From contig CP011077.1 of NCBI GenBank assembly GCA_000963575.1, positions 4,402,001-4,466,000 on the forward strand: 64,000 bases of DNA, in the 5' to 3' direction. Numbering within the stretch: the first letter of the stretch is position 1; every line of letters starts with the position of its first letter. A program made the position numbers and the translations under genes. Below the pieces are notes generated by a model. That model did no database searches, had not been told where the DNA came from, and saw only the letters and a list, made by a program, of their open reading frames with translations. This document shows positions 26,619 to 35,669 of this stretch, piece after piece. The DNA is from Klebsiella michiganensis. GTDB taxonomy: Bacteria; Pseudomonadota; Gammaproteobacteria; Enterobacterales; Enterobacteriaceae.

Positions 26619-27272
26619 TTAGCTAGCTTTACGCGCTTGCGCCTGACGATATTCCACCAGATCTTCGATGGTAACAACCGCCATATTGTGTTTACGGGCA
26701 AACTCGATGCACTCCGGCGCGCGCGCCATGGTGCCGTCGTCGTTGGTCAACTCACACAAGACTCCTGCAGGTTTGAAACCCGCCAGAGAAACCAGATCGA
26801 TTGTCGCTTCGGTATGGCCGCCACGAGTTAACACGCCCCCCGGCTGCGCACGCAGCGGGAAAACGTGGCCAGGACGGTGCAGGTCGCTCGGCTTAGCGTC
26901 ATCGGCAATTGCCGCGCGCACAGTGGTCAAACGGTCGGCTGCAGAAACGCCGGTTGTCACGCCGTGCGCGGCTTCGATAGTCACAGTAAACCCGGTGCCG
27001 AAAGCACTGGTGTTGTTTTCGACCATCATCGGCAGTTCGAGCTGTTTACGGCGTTCGTCGGTCAGGCACAGACAGACAATACCGCTGCCGTGGCGAATGG
27101 TCAGCGCCATTTGCTCAACGGTCATGGTTTCAGCCGGGAAGATCATATCGCCTTCGTTCTCACGATTTTCGTCGTCGAGAACCATGGCGCCACGGCCTTC
27201 GCGAAGCGCATCAAGAGCACGCTCAACGCGCTCAGTCGGGGTGCCAAATACAGAAAGTAGCGTCTGATTCAT
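26619..27272 (-). CDS. ribB: 3,4-dihydroxy-2-butanone 4-phosphate synthase
   Basis: RibB makes the four-carbon precursor of riboflavin from ribulose 5-phosphate; 217 residues as in E. coli. Motifs include DDENRENEGD with the metal-binding Glu, GVSAADRLTT, and RPGHVFPLRA plus GGHTEA. It is a single gene, not fused to ribA. An FMN riboswitch lies in its leader, so flavin represses it. Confidence 0.97.
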   Translation of the reverse strand: MNQTLLSVFGTPTERVERALDALREGRGAMVLDDENRENEGDMIFPAETMTVEQMALTIRHGSGIVCLCLTDERRKQLELPMMVENNTSAFGTGFTVTIEAAHGVTTGVSAADRLTTVRAAIADDAKPSDLHRPGHVFPLRAQPGGVLTRGGHTEATIDLVSLAGFKPAGVLCELTNDDGTMARAPECIEFARKHNMAVVTIEDLVEYRQAQARKAS

Positions 27273-27372
27273 GGTAATAACAACCTCATTAATATTATGG
27301 TTACCAGAATCAGGGCAGTCTTAGGAGCTAAAAAAATAACGCGGGCAGGCCAGGGCCTGACGTGATCGTTAC

Positions 27373-27512
27373 TCTCTCCCATCCGGACTTTAACCGTCGG
27401 CCCCGGAATTACACCGGATCTGCTGACCTTCAGGCATAGCCTGAAGCGCTCGCGGGCTTTCAGCGTTCGCTGATTTACCGCCGGTGGGGAGTTTCGCCCC
27501 GCCCTGAGAATA
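27373..27512 (-). promoter_or_regulatory. FMN riboswitch (RFN element) upstream of ribB
   Basis: Read on the minus strand, the leader has the classic RFN pieces: CAGGGCGGGGCGAAACTCCC, then CCACCGGCGGTAAAT, AGCCCGCGAGCGC, GCAGATCCGGTG, and GGCCGACGGTTAAAGTCCGG followed by ATGGGAGAGA. This is the six-helix FMN aptamer. In E. coli a fragment of this leader is the stable RNA SroG. It should shut down ribB when FMN is plentiful. Confidence 0.95.
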
Positions 27513-27637
27513 AGCAGGTTCACTATAGCGCTAATCATTTTTGTGGGCAACGATTACACAGGCAACATTTCCAGTTTATCCCCTGGCAATCAGGCATTAC
27601 AATTAGCCCTATAACCCGCCAGATAATGGAAGCCACT

Positions 27638-27898
27638 ATGATTGACCCGAAAAAAATTGAACAAATCGCCCGCCAGGTCCATGAGTCAATGCCGAAAGGG
27701 ATTCGTGAATTCGGGGATGATGTGGAGAAGAAAGTACGCCAGGTCCTCCAGTCTCAGTTGACCCGCCTTGACCTGGTGAGCCGCGAGGAGTTTGACGTGC
27801 AAACTCAGGTATTGCTGCGTACCCGCGAGAAACTGGCTCTGCTGGAGCAGCGTCTGACCGAACTGGAAAACCGCGAAGCCCCGAAAGACGCCGAGTAA
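27638..27898 (+). CDS. ubiK: Ubiquinone biosynthesis accessory factor UbiK
   Basis: 86-residue protein (formerly YqiC) with an N-terminal amphipathic helix and a C-terminal coiled coil (LLRTREKLALLEQRLTELEN). In E. coli and Salmonella it partners UbiJ and helps the Ubi complex. It starts at MIDPKKIEQ; the four upstream codons in frame are rejected. The C-terminal tail is shorter than in E. coli. Divergent from ribB. Confidence 0.94.
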   Translation: MIDPKKIEQIARQVHESMPKGIREFGDDVEKKVRQVLQSQLTRLDLVSREEFDVQTQVLLRTREKLALLEQRLTELENREAPKDAE

Positions 27899-28016
27899 TA
27901 TCTCCCCCCCTCGTCTGCCCGGCGAGGGGACTCATCTTGATTGACTCAAGACTCAAAAAATACAGCCGACAATAATCAAACCTCGTTAAAACAGACAGGC
28001 TGGGTGCATCTTGTAC

Positions 28017-28601
28017 ATGGACGTCAAAAGCAAAATAAATACGTTGCTTAGCTATATTTTTTCTAAAAATTTCGTGGTCACAGCCGTCTTCATGTCTTTT
28101 TTTATCGCCATCATGTGGTACATGCTTTGGGCTACGTCTATTTCCCACTACACCGTTTTAGTAAAGGACTTTCCTGAGCTTCGAATTTACCTCGGCTTTG
28201 GGTTCTCCATGGGCCTGATATTGACACTCGGCTCGCTGCGACACCTGCCCTCAACAAAAAAGCTTAAATATTTAGGTGAAAAGTTTTTCGGCTACTCAGC
28301 GGTGTTCACCGTCCTGGTATTAAACAGCGCGGATGTTTATGTTTATCTCTTCCCCGATAAAACAATCGGCTACCTCTCTGAATATGACGTCGAGTTTCCA
28401 GGTCCGGCCAGAGGCAAAAGCGGCCACTGCGAAGCAGGACTGTGGATTAAAGACACCAATACCGACAGATGGAAGGAACTTTGCACCAGCAAAGCGGCAT
28501 TGCTTGTGGAGCGAAGACAAGGCATGGATGCCGTGTGGGTCACGGCGAGGGTGAACAAACTTGGCTCTTATATTGTGAACTACGAGTTTGTTTATAAATA
28601 A
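28017..28601 (+). CDS. Conserved hypothetical membrane protein
   Basis: 194 residues, not recognised. Three hydrophobic segments (about residues 20-41, 57-75 and 90-110) are followed by a soluble C-terminal half with two Cys (GHCEAG and ELCTS) that could form a disulphide outside the cytosol. The start ATG 28017 is chosen over the TTG two codons earlier. It stands alone between ubiK and tsr, with more A/T-rich codons than its neighbours. Confidence 0.7.
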   Translation: MDVKSKINTLLSYIFSKNFVVTAVFMSFFIAIMWYMLWATSISHYTVLVKDFPELRIYLGFGFSMGLILTLGSLRHLPSTKKLKYLGEKFFGYSAVFTVLVLNSADVYVYLFPDKTIGYLSEYDVEFPGPARGKSGHCEAGLWIKDTNTDRWKELCTSKAALLVERRQGMDAVWVTARVNKLGSYIVNYEFVYK

Positions 28602-28644
28602 CCACGGCAGCACAGGCCGCCGTGGTGGATTTAACGACGTTAAA

Positions 28645-30309
28645 TCAGAAGGTTTCCCAGTTATCGTCAGACGCTGCGGCCACGGCTTTACGCGGTGCAG
28701 CGGTCGTCGCGGCAACCTTCGGCGCAGCGGTCTGAGCTTTGGCCTGGCGTTCCTGAGCGATACGGAATACGGAAACGGACTGCGTGAGTCGGCTGGCCTG
28801 TTCTTCCAGCGCAGCGGCGGCGGCGGCAGACTCCTCCACCAGCGCGGCGTTCTGCTGAGTGACACGGTCCATTTCTGCAACCGCCAGCCCAACCTGATCG
28901 ATACCGCGGCTTTGCTCGTCCGAGGCAGAGGCAATCTCTCCCATGATATCGGTCACCCGGGTAACCGCATTAACGATTTCCCCCATGGTTTCCCCGGCGC
29001 TTTCAACCAGCGTCGAACCGGTATCAACCTTGCTGACCGAGTCCTCAATCAGGGTTTTGATCTCTTTCGCGGCCTGAGCACTGCGCTGTGCCAGGTTACG
29101 CACTTCCCCGGCTACCACGGCAAAACCACGCCCCTGCTCACCCGCACGGGCAGCTTCAACGGCAGCGTTAAGGGCCAGAATGTTGGTCTGGAAGGCTATC
29201 CCGTCAATCACGCTAATAATGTCGGCAATTTTCTGCGAGCTACCGGCAATTTCGCTCATGGTATGCACCACATTGTCCACGACTTTGCCGCCGCGCTGTG
29301 CGGTTTCAGAAGCGCTCAGCGCCAGCTGGCTGGCCTGGCGAGCGTTTTCAGCATTCTGTTTAACCGTGGCAGTCAGTTGCTCCATGCTCGCGGCCGTTTC
29401 CTCAAGCGAAGCTGCCTGTTGTTCGGTACGAGAAGAGAGGTCGTTATTGCCGATGGAAATCTCGCTGGCACCGCTATAAATCGCATTCGCGCCGTTGCGG
29501 ACCTCGCCCACGGTAATAACCAACTCGCTTTGCATATGGCGCAGATTTTCGGCCAGTTGCCCCATTTCGTTGGTGCCTTCCACGTCGATCTTGCGCACCA
29601 GATCGCCGCTGGCAATATGGCGAATACTTTCGATCAGGCGATTCAGCGGAGAGATAAGCGTGGTGCGGATCCCCTGCCAGACCACAAGGATCACCACCAG
29701 CACCACAATCAGGACGCCAATCAGGATCCAAATCGCCATGCTGTAGGAGCTGTTGCTGCTGTCGACCGCTTCCTGATACAGGTGGTCGTTTTGCTGCAGA
29801 TAGTTAACGTATTGCTTCTCAAAGCCGTCCTGATACCCCTGGGTTGGCTGATCGAAGAATTCATTAATTTTTCCCGCTCCGAGCAGTTGAATCAGCTCCG
29901 CCAGCGCGCCGTGATAAATATCATAGTTGCGCTTAATTTCCTGTGCGGCCGCGTCGCTTTGACGTGGGTCGCGCGGTAAAGCTTCATATGCTGCCCACTC
30001 CACCTCGGCCTGTTTCAGCGAAGTGCTGGCAATCGCCATGAGCTCTTCAACGGTTGCGCCACTGCCAATTTTATTGGCATCCATCATGTAGCGAATGCCG
30101 GCGCGGTTGAGGGTATTACGGGTTTGCAGCAGCGCCACCCAGCTGCCGTTCAGCGTTGACTGCTGCTGACGAATGGTTTGTAAAACGGTGAAATTTTCTT
30201 TGTCCTGCTTCAGCGCATTGAAGAACAACCCACCGGAAGCTATCTGCAAAATGCCAAACAGCCCCAGGACGACCAGTAAGCTAGTAACGATTTTGATACG
30301 GTTTAACAT
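28645..30309 (-). CDS. tsr: Methyl-accepting chemotaxis protein, serine receptor Tsr
   Basis: Inner-membrane chemoreceptor, 554 residues, closely matching E. coli Tsr. TM1 is about residues 7-28, the periplasmic four-helix domain about 30-190, TM2 about 191-213, then HAMP and the signalling hairpin. Serine-binding residues are kept: NTLNRAGIRYMMD with the key Arg residues, and FFDQPTQGYQ with the Thr. The hairpin tip is GIAFQTNILALNAAVEAARA. The C-terminal pentapeptide NWETF binds CheR and CheB. No che genes are in the window, so it relies on the chromosomal set elsewhere. Confidence 0.95.
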   Translation of the reverse strand: MLNRIKIVTSLLVVLGLFGILQIASGGLFFNALKQDKENFTVLQTIRQQQSTLNGSWVALLQTRNTLNRAGIRYMMDANKIGSGATVEELMAIASTSLKQAEVEWAAYEALPRDPRQSDAAAQEIKRNYDIYHGALAELIQLLGAGKINEFFDQPTQGYQDGFEKQYVNYLQQNDHLYQEAVDSSNSSYSMAIWILIGVLIVVLVVILVVWQGIRTTLISPLNRLIESIRHIASGDLVRKIDVEGTNEMGQLAENLRHMQSELVITVGEVRNGANAIYSGASEISIGNNDLSSRTEQQAASLEETAASMEQLTATVKQNAENARQASQLALSASETAQRGGKVVDNVVHTMSEIAGSSQKIADIISVIDGIAFQTNILALNAAVEAARAGEQGRGFAVVAGEVRNLAQRSAQAAKEIKTLIEDSVSKVDTGSTLVESAGETMGEIVNAVTRVTDIMGEIASASDEQSRGIDQVGLAVAEMDRVTQQNAALVEESAAAAAALEEQASRLTQSVSVFRIAQERQAKAQTAAPKVAATTAAPRKAVAAASDDNWETF

Positions 30310-30522
30310 TGCTTCTCATTCCCTGTAAGACAAGTCTTAATCATCGGCGTAACAGCAGAAAACTTTACCCAAAGCGTTTTTTTGCCGTTTTTTCTGCTAC
30401 TCCCAGGAAATGGCCTGGCAATAATTCATCCTCCACGCCTGCGGGGTTAAGTCGTAACACATTCATAACCCGAGTTTTTTTCACTATCATTTTTTTAATA
30501 GTCAACCAGCCCGGAGGAAGGC

Positions 30523-31125
30523 ATGCTTACCGTTGCTATCTGTGAAAAAAATAGCCATTTTGCAAATGGCATTAAAATTATTATCCAGCAGCTCTGCCAT
30601 CAGTTTAGCGAGACTTATCATTTCCTACCGTTGGCGCACCAGGATGTCGCGGATCTGGTTTTTTTCGCACTCGATGACAACTGGTCAACCGCCAACTGCT
30701 ACAAAATACCGCAGACGACACGCCATCAGCGGGTGATCCTTATCTGCAAAAAGCAGGACCAGGAAAACCTGATGTTTCGCCCCTGCCTGTATATGCTGCC
30801 GTCTATTTACCGTGAGGATGAGGTCGAGGATGTCAGGCTCAAGCTGGCGCCGTGGGTAGACCCCGAACGGCGCAAAAAAAACACCCTACCGGTGCCTACA
30901 TCTATTTGCCACTACTGCACAACGCGGCATTTCAACATGCAGGAGCGAGAGTTGCTGAAGCTGATGGCCTGCGGTTACTCACTGATTGACGCCGCCTTTA
31001 TTATGCACATTGATGAAAATGCGGCGCGGGATAAACGACTGTCGATTATGAAAAAACTTAATATCAAGAGCCAATATAAACTCATGAATTATATCAAACT
31101 CAATTTACCTTTCTTGCTGGATTGA
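30523..31125 (+). CDS. fimW: LuxR-type regulator, FimW-like
   Basis: 200-residue protein with a degenerate receiver-like N-terminal half and a LuxR-type helix-turn-helix at about residues 137-190 (MQERELLKLMACGYSLIDAA). Four Cys (CKK, CLYM, ICHYC) dot the middle. A strong GGAGGAAGG site precedes ATG 30523. Its place in the order fimW, EAL gene, fimY, fimZ is that of Salmonella, where FimW represses fimbriae by acting on FimZ; the name rests on this synteny and the domain content. Confidence 0.7.
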   Translation: MLTVAICEKNSHFANGIKIIIQQLCHQFSETYHFLPLAHQDVADLVFFALDDNWSTANCYKIPQTTRHQRVILICKKQDQENLMFRPCLYMLPSIYREDEVEDVRLKLAPWVDPERRKKNTLPVPTSICHYCTTRHFNMQERELLKLMACGYSLIDAAFIMHIDENAARDKRLSIMKKLNIKSQYKLMNYIKLNLPFLLD

Positions 31126-31203
31126 ATCTATTTATTAAGTATTTTCTTATTATGCCAGGGAATTACTCTTAATTATAAAAAAAATACTCCCTTCACACTT
31201 CAG

Positions 31204-31223
31204 GGTTGCGAATTTTCGCAACC
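31204..31223. terminator. Hairpin after the FimW-like gene
   Basis: Perfect arms GGTTGCGAA and TTCGCAACC with a two-base centre, about 80 bases after the stop. There is no T tract, so it may be an operator rather than a terminator. Confidence 0.4.
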
Positions 31224-31377
31224 TGGAATAAGCCATCCCTGCTATTCACCCATTCGTGGCGCTGAGAGAATACGCTCAGAATAATCTTCAAATCTGCTGA
31301 CAGTACACCGCCTCTTTCTCGCAGGTCATTGATCGATCAGCAATTCAGCAATAATTGTCACAATTAGCGACAAAATA

Positions 31378-32085
31378 ATGATAAATATTTCTAGTGATAA
31401 CATTTTATTATCTGTTAACCAGCATATATCCGGTTTCCGCCTGGAACCGATTGTTAATTTATTTAGTGGACACGTTATTAGTCATGAAGTACTCAGTCAG
31501 CTATCGCCATCGAGCGACGCTGACGATTTCTTTGCACACCTGCCGGTTTCCGAAAGCATGGCACTTTTCTGCCATCAAGCTGGCCTGCTGAAGTCCCTGC
31601 AAGAACCAGGCGAATACTGCCTTAACCTTCCCCTAATGGCGCTGATTGACGATCGGCTATTCACTCTGCTGCTTGATGTTTGTGAATCATGGATAACAAT
31701 TGAGATACAGGATGCCCCACTTTTTGGTACGTGCTCCAGGCAGCATCAGCTTTGCCTGTGTGAGCGAATTAAGCTGTTACAACAACGCAAGATTTCGGTA
31801 TGGCTTGATGACCTTACCGATGCCTGTATTGCAAGCTTTAACCACACCGCCATTGATGTCGGCGGAGTAAAAATTGATAAACACGCATTTTGGACGCTCA
31901 GCAAAAACCGCCGGGCACTTCGGCAATTGGTTGCACAATGCGCAGATATATCGCCTCAGGTTGTCAGTGAAGGTATCGAAGACACACAACATCTCGAGCT
32001 CGCTCACCAGTCTGGCGCCAGCCTTGGACAGGGCTACCTATGGCCGCATAAACGCCGGCTGCTCTCTGATACATTGTCATTGTGA
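31378..32085 (+). CDS. EAL-domain protein of the fim locus (STM0551-like)
   Basis: 235 residues, almost entirely one EAL domain with no sensor or membrane segment. The signature is EVL (residues 37-39) instead of EAL. Other catalytic positions can be followed: Asn in CLNLPL, Glu in TIEIQD, DD in WLDDLTD, Lys in VKIDKH, Glu in SEGIED and Gln in GQGYLW. Cyclic-di-GMP phosphodiesterase activity is therefore plausible though the domain is divergent. The position between fimW and fimY genes is that of Salmonella STM0551, reported as a phosphodiesterase that lowers fimbriation. No clear ribosome site is seen. Confidence 0.78.
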   Translation: MINISSDNILLSVNQHISGFRLEPIVNLFSGHVISHEVLSQLSPSSDADDFFAHLPVSESMALFCHQAGLLKSLQEPGEYCLNLPLMALIDDRLFTLLLDVCESWITIEIQDAPLFGTCSRQHQLCLCERIKLLQQRKISVWLDDLTDACIASFNHTAIDVGGVKIDKHAFWTLSKNRRALRQLVAQCADISPQVVSEGIEDTQHLELAHQSGASLGQGYLWPHKRRLLSDTLSL

Positions 32086-32093
32086 GGAGGCTT

Positions 32094-32834
32094 ATGTGCG
32101 CAGCTATGAGGCGAAATAAACACCGTCGTAGTCGGACTGATTATTTTCTAAACCCCTCCAACTACACCGCGCCGCTTTTTTTTGATCGACTCGAATATCT
32201 TCAACAGCAATTGATTGGGGGACAAAAACCAAAGAAGCCCGACGCCATCCTGATTTCTGCCGATAGCTTTCTCAGCAGCGCAATCACCGGCAGCCTTTTC
32301 CAGCACCTTAACATTCCGGTTTCCGCTTCTCTGGATGACGTTATCGCGCATCAGACACTTTCTCCTGTACCTCGTCTGATAATCGACCTCGACAGCCTGG
32401 AAACACCGACGCTTGAAGTGCTACAGGCAATTCGCCAACAAACAATCACCACGCCACAGCCCCAAATTACGCTGCTCAGCGCGCTGCGAAAGCCTGAAGT
32501 GATGCGATTTATTCTGCTGGCAGTTGACTGCAAGCTTGTAGAACGTCGCCTGCCGCCGGATAAACTGAAACAGGCGCTCAGCTGCAGCGACTCTCATTTG
32601 ACCACGCGGTACGAGACACCCGGTTTTTCCATTAGAGAATGGGCAATTTTGTTGGCGCTAAGTCGCGGAGAGTCATTGAAATCTATCGCCCTTTTTCTGG
32701 AGAAACCCTATCATTACGTCGTTTACCGCTTCAACGTTTTGCTGGCCCGACTGGCGCTTGATAAGCGCAGCAAACTGCTGCATCTGATTCATGAAATTTC
32801 TGTTGCAAATAACGTACATCGGCCTTCGAACTAA
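32094..32834 (+). CDS. fimY: LuxR-type regulator, FimY-like
   Basis: About 246 residues. N-terminal part resembles a receiver fold without clear phosphorylation residues (DAILISADSF, IDLDSL); the C-terminal helix-turn-helix is about residues 175-235 (IREWAILLALSRGESLKSIA). In Salmonella FimY works with FimZ to switch on fimA. Possible starts are ATG 32094, three bases after GAGGAGG, and ATG 32106. It begins nine bases after the EAL gene stop, so the two are likely co-transcribed. Confidence 0.7.
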   Translation: MCAAMRRNKHRRSRTDYFLNPSNYTAPLFFDRLEYLQQQLIGGQKPKKPDAILISADSFLSSAITGSLFQHLNIPVSASLDDVIAHQTLSPVPRLIIDLDSLETPTLEVLQAIRQQTITTPQPQITLLSALRKPEVMRFILLAVDCKLVERRLPPDKLKQALSCSDSHLTTRYETPGFSIREWAILLALSRGESLKSIALFLEKPYHYVVYRFNVLLARLALDKRSKLLHLIHEISVANNVHRPSN

Positions 32835-33398
32835 CCTACTGAGTGGTAAGATATTTTAAGAATTTACTTAATTTTTATGTTTGATTTGGGTTAAAAACAT
32901 ACAAAATAATAACAATTACAACTATTCCTGGAAGCAATTCTTCCGCTATGACGCCATTCAGCACTTTTTGATCCAAAACAAATTAACAACAATCAGAACT
33001 AAATGTCATTTTTTCTGCAATAAAAAGTCTTTCAAACCATCCTAACTTAAAATTTAGGTTAGTTAATTCAATTTAGAAAAAGGGTCATTAACTACACAGC
33101 ATTTCGTATTGACTCAGATTATCCTCAGACACATCAGACTTTTCCCACAAAAACTGCGCTGTATAATCACCTCATCACATATTTATATTTGCCAGGGCAT
33201 TTATAACGTTTAAATGTGAAGTTATTTAGGCAGCAGCTCTCCGCCATGAATAACAAATTTAAAAAAAGGATAAGTTTTAAAACAAACAAGGAGGTTCCCG
33301 CATAAAGACCGGCAACCGCCAACTCACTGTTTATCACTTTCGCTGCCATTGACGCTGTGTCAACGCGATGTTTTTATCAAACAATCGAGGCAAAAAAA
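32835..33398. other. Long AT-rich intergenic region ahead of fimZ
   Basis: About 560 bases without a convincing gene. It is visibly AT-rich compared with the core. It should hold the fimZ promoter and a long leader; GAGG at 33386-33390 serves as the fimZ ribosome site. A 60-codon frame on the minus strand (33167-33349) lacks a ribosome site and family resemblance. Confidence 0.6.
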
Positions 33399-34031
33399 AT
33401 GAAACCGGCATCCGTAATCATTATGGACGAACACCCTATTGTCAGAATGTCGATAGAAGTGCTGCTCCAGAAAAATAAAGATATTAACGTTGTTTTAAAA
33501 ACAGATGATGGTCGGGAAGTTATCGACTATATGCGAGCGAATCCGGTCGATCTGGTGATTCTTGATATTGAACTCCCCAACACCGACGGCTTCACATTAC
33601 TCAAAAGAATCAAAGGAATACAGGAAAACACTAAGATTCTTTTCCTGTCGTCAAAATCTGAATCTTTTTACGCTGGACGCGCCATTCAGGCTGGTGCCAA
33701 CGGATTTGTTAGCAAACGTAAGGAACAGGAAGATATATTTAACGCGGTTGAAATGTTGCTTTCGGGCTACTCTTTTTTCCCTTCGGAGACGCTGCATTTT
33801 ATCAGCAGCCATAAATCTCGTCGGGGTACAATGGACGATATGCCGTTATCCAATCGCGAAGTCACCGTCTTACGCTATTTGGCAAATGGCCTATCGAATA
33901 AAGAGATTGCTGAGCAACTATTGCTAAGTAATAAAACCATTAGCGCACATAAAGCTAATATATTCTCTAAACTCGGACTCACTTCCATCGTCGAGCTGAT
34001 TGACTATGCCAAGGTGCATGAACTGCTATAA
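33399..34031 (+). CDS. fimZ: Fimbrial response regulator FimZ
   Basis: NarL/FixJ-type regulator, 210 residues, very close to FimZ. Receiver: acidic residues in IIMDEHP, phospho-acceptor Asp in VILDIELPN, Lys in FVSKRKE. The LuxR helix-turn-helix is about residues 148-205 (LSNREVTVLRYLANGLSNKE). In Salmonella FimZ activates the fimA promoter and represses flagellar genes. The start MKPASVII (33399) matches the family; a 14-codon upstream extension is rejected. It faces fimF across a terminator. Confidence 0.93.
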   Translation: MKPASVIIMDEHPIVRMSIEVLLQKNKDINVVLKTDDGREVIDYMRANPVDLVILDIELPNTDGFTLLKRIKGIQENTKILFLSSKSESFYAGRAIQAGANGFVSKRKEQEDIFNAVEMLLSGYSFFPSETLHFISSHKSRRGTMDDMPLSNREVTVLRYLANGLSNKEIAEQLLLSNKTISAHKANIFSKLGLTSIVELIDYAKVHELL

Positions 34032-34059
34032 AGGACCCTCACGCACTGGAAGCGGAAAT

Positions 34060-34087
34060 ACCGGGAAAACTTCTCCCGGTTATTTTC
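34060..34087. terminator. Terminator between fimZ and fimF
   Basis: Arms ACCGGGA (34060-34066) and TCCCGGT (34074-34080) followed by TATTTT, between convergent genes. Confidence 0.75.
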
Positions 34088-34106
34088 TGGAATCATTAAG
34101 ATATTT

Positions 34107-34628
34107 TTAGTTATAGCTAATCAGAAACGTCGCATCCGCATTGGCCAGCCCGGCATCCGCGTTGTCCGCCGTAGCAATGTAGTTGGCCCAGAACTTCAGC
34201 GTGACATCCCCGTTAGCATCAACCTGCATCGTTTTACTGGCATTATTCAGCAACAATCGGGATTTATCCTCATTGAGGAGCTCAATGGCTACGTTCTTAG
34301 CCGTACTGGCAGCGTTTAGCGCCAGCAATCCCGTCCCGGTGCTCTTTCCATTGAAAGTAATGGATGCGGTGCCGCTCGGCGGGCAGCCGGTAAGTTTTAG
34401 GTTGAACGGCATTGCCTGAGTGGTACTCCCGGCGGTACGCAGCTGTTTGGTTGGCCACGAGCCCAGCTTCACGGTCTTGTTGTCGCCCCCCGTTTCCACA
34501 ACGCAGGTGTAATCCACGATATTTCCCCGCAACTCAACGTTGATCTCACCTAGCGGAGACGCCGCTCTCGCCGAGGACAGTAACACTAACGGGACCAGCG
34601 CCAGCGCGCTCAGGAAACATTTATTCAT
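34107..34628 (-). CDS. fimF: Minor fimbrial subunit FimF
   Basis: 173-residue pilin with signal peptide (MNKCFLSALALVPLVLLSSARA) and the Ig-like pilin fold: Cys pair in DYTCVVE and LTGCPPS, and the C-terminal beta strand NADATFLISYN used for donor-strand exchange. Last gene of fimAICDHF, nine bases after fimH. In Salmonella FimF is an adaptor near the tip. Confidence 0.88.
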   Translation of the reverse strand: MNKCFLSALALVPLVLLSSARAASPLGEINVELRGNIVDYTCVVETGGDNKTVKLGSWPTKQLRTAGSTTQAMPFNLKLTGCPPSGTASITFNGKSTGTGLLALNAASTAKNVAIELLNEDKSRLLLNNASKTMQVDANGDVTLKFWANYIATADNADAGLANADATFLISYN

Positions 34629-34637
34629 CTGGCCCCC

Positions 34638-35642
34638 TTAATCGAAATCAACACGCAGATAGCCACGGGCCGTGAACGGCCCTTCCTTCGGTTTGGCACC
34701 CGTGACGCTGACCGGCCAGGCGCGAATCCCCACTCTGGCCGCCGCGGTGTCATCAAGCTGGAAATTAATCTTGCTGCCGAGGTTGTTTGGCGTCAGCGGC
34801 GTACCGCTGGCGTTCGCCACGATAAAACCCAGATCGCTGTTATCGGACACCATCATGTTGCCGCTGCTCTTCTCGGCCTCAAGGCGCAGCGTGAGGTAAG
34901 CCTGGGCATCGATATTGGTGCATTTGATGCCCACCGTTTTGCTTTGCGGCGTCACGCTTTGCGGGCGGTTGCCGGCCCCGGCCTGGCTGAATAACGATGC
35001 TCCGATGCTGCCAAAATCAAACTCCACCACCTGCCCGGCATTGATCTCACAGGTCTGCGGCACTTCAACTTTTCCGCTATAGCTGATGGTGTAAACCACC
35101 GTACTTAACGGATCGGCGGTGGTCGTCGTCACGTAGACACGGAACATCGTCTGCCGTGGAATCGGCACCATATTGATAAAACGGCGGGTGACTTTAAGAC
35201 GAAAAACCAGTTTTGAGTCTGTGACGCCAAAAGGCTTATTCTTCGACACGTTAGGGTGCGAGCCCATCTGCATGTAATTTACAGGCGGATAAAAATCACC
35301 GGCATAGCTGTCGTTGATTTTCATTGCCCCATTAAGGTAATCGTTTATTTTCAGGTATTTATAGCTACCCACCACTTCCTGAATGGGTAAATCTGTCACG
35401 TAGCTACGCTTGGTGGTAGTCCCCGACGTCCCCTTCGGGCAAATCGCATTCACGCCAATCAGGCCTGATTTTTCGGACAGGGTAACTATCTGTCCGACAT
35501 TGTTATTGCTGCTATTAAATTTGTCAGATAAATCATAAGCAATATCCGTCGGAATGCCGTTTTCATTCGAGCAAACCGTCGCTGCAGCGGGGCCGGCGCA
35601 GGCCAGCAGCAGGCCGCCGGCGATCGCATTGTTCAGTTTCAT
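34638..35642 (-). CDS. fimH: Type 1 fimbrial tip adhesin FimH (Salmonella type)
   Basis: 334-residue two-domain adhesin. After a signal peptide ending AAA the lectin domain begins TVCSNENG; it contains YDLSDKFNS and INDYLNGAM. The pilin domain begins near VPQTCEINAGQVVEFDFG and ends with the donor strand FTARGYLRVDFD. The sequence follows Salmonella FimH rather than the shorter E. coli FimH. ATG 35642 is preferred over ATG 35648 by spacing from AGGA. Mannose binding is expected from the family. Confidence 0.92.
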   Translation of the reverse strand: MKLNNAIAGGLLLACAGPAAATVCSNENGIPTDIAYDLSDKFNSSNNNVGQIVTLSEKSGLIGVNAICPKGTSGTTTKRSYVTDLPIQEVVGSYKYLKINDYLNGAMKINDSYAGDFYPPVNYMQMGSHPNVSKNKPFGVTDSKLVFRLKVTRRFINMVPIPRQTMFRVYVTTTTADPLSTVVYTISYSGKVEVPQTCEINAGQVVEFDFGSIGASLFSQAGAGNRPQSVTPQSKTVGIKCTNIDAQAYLTLRLEAEKSSGNMMVSDNSDLGFIVANASGTPLTPNNLGSKINFQLDDTAAARVGIRAWPVSVTGAKPKEGPFTARGYLRVDFD

Positions 35643-35669
35643 TGTCATCTTCCTGAATCTCTCCGCACG

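Noticed and set aside
28588..29979. Long plus-strand frame opposite tsr
   Set aside because: Antisense to the receptor gene, with composition set by the reverse strand.
33167..33349. 60-codon frame on the minus strand upstream of fimZ
   Set aside because: No ribosome site, AT-rich region and no recognisable domain.
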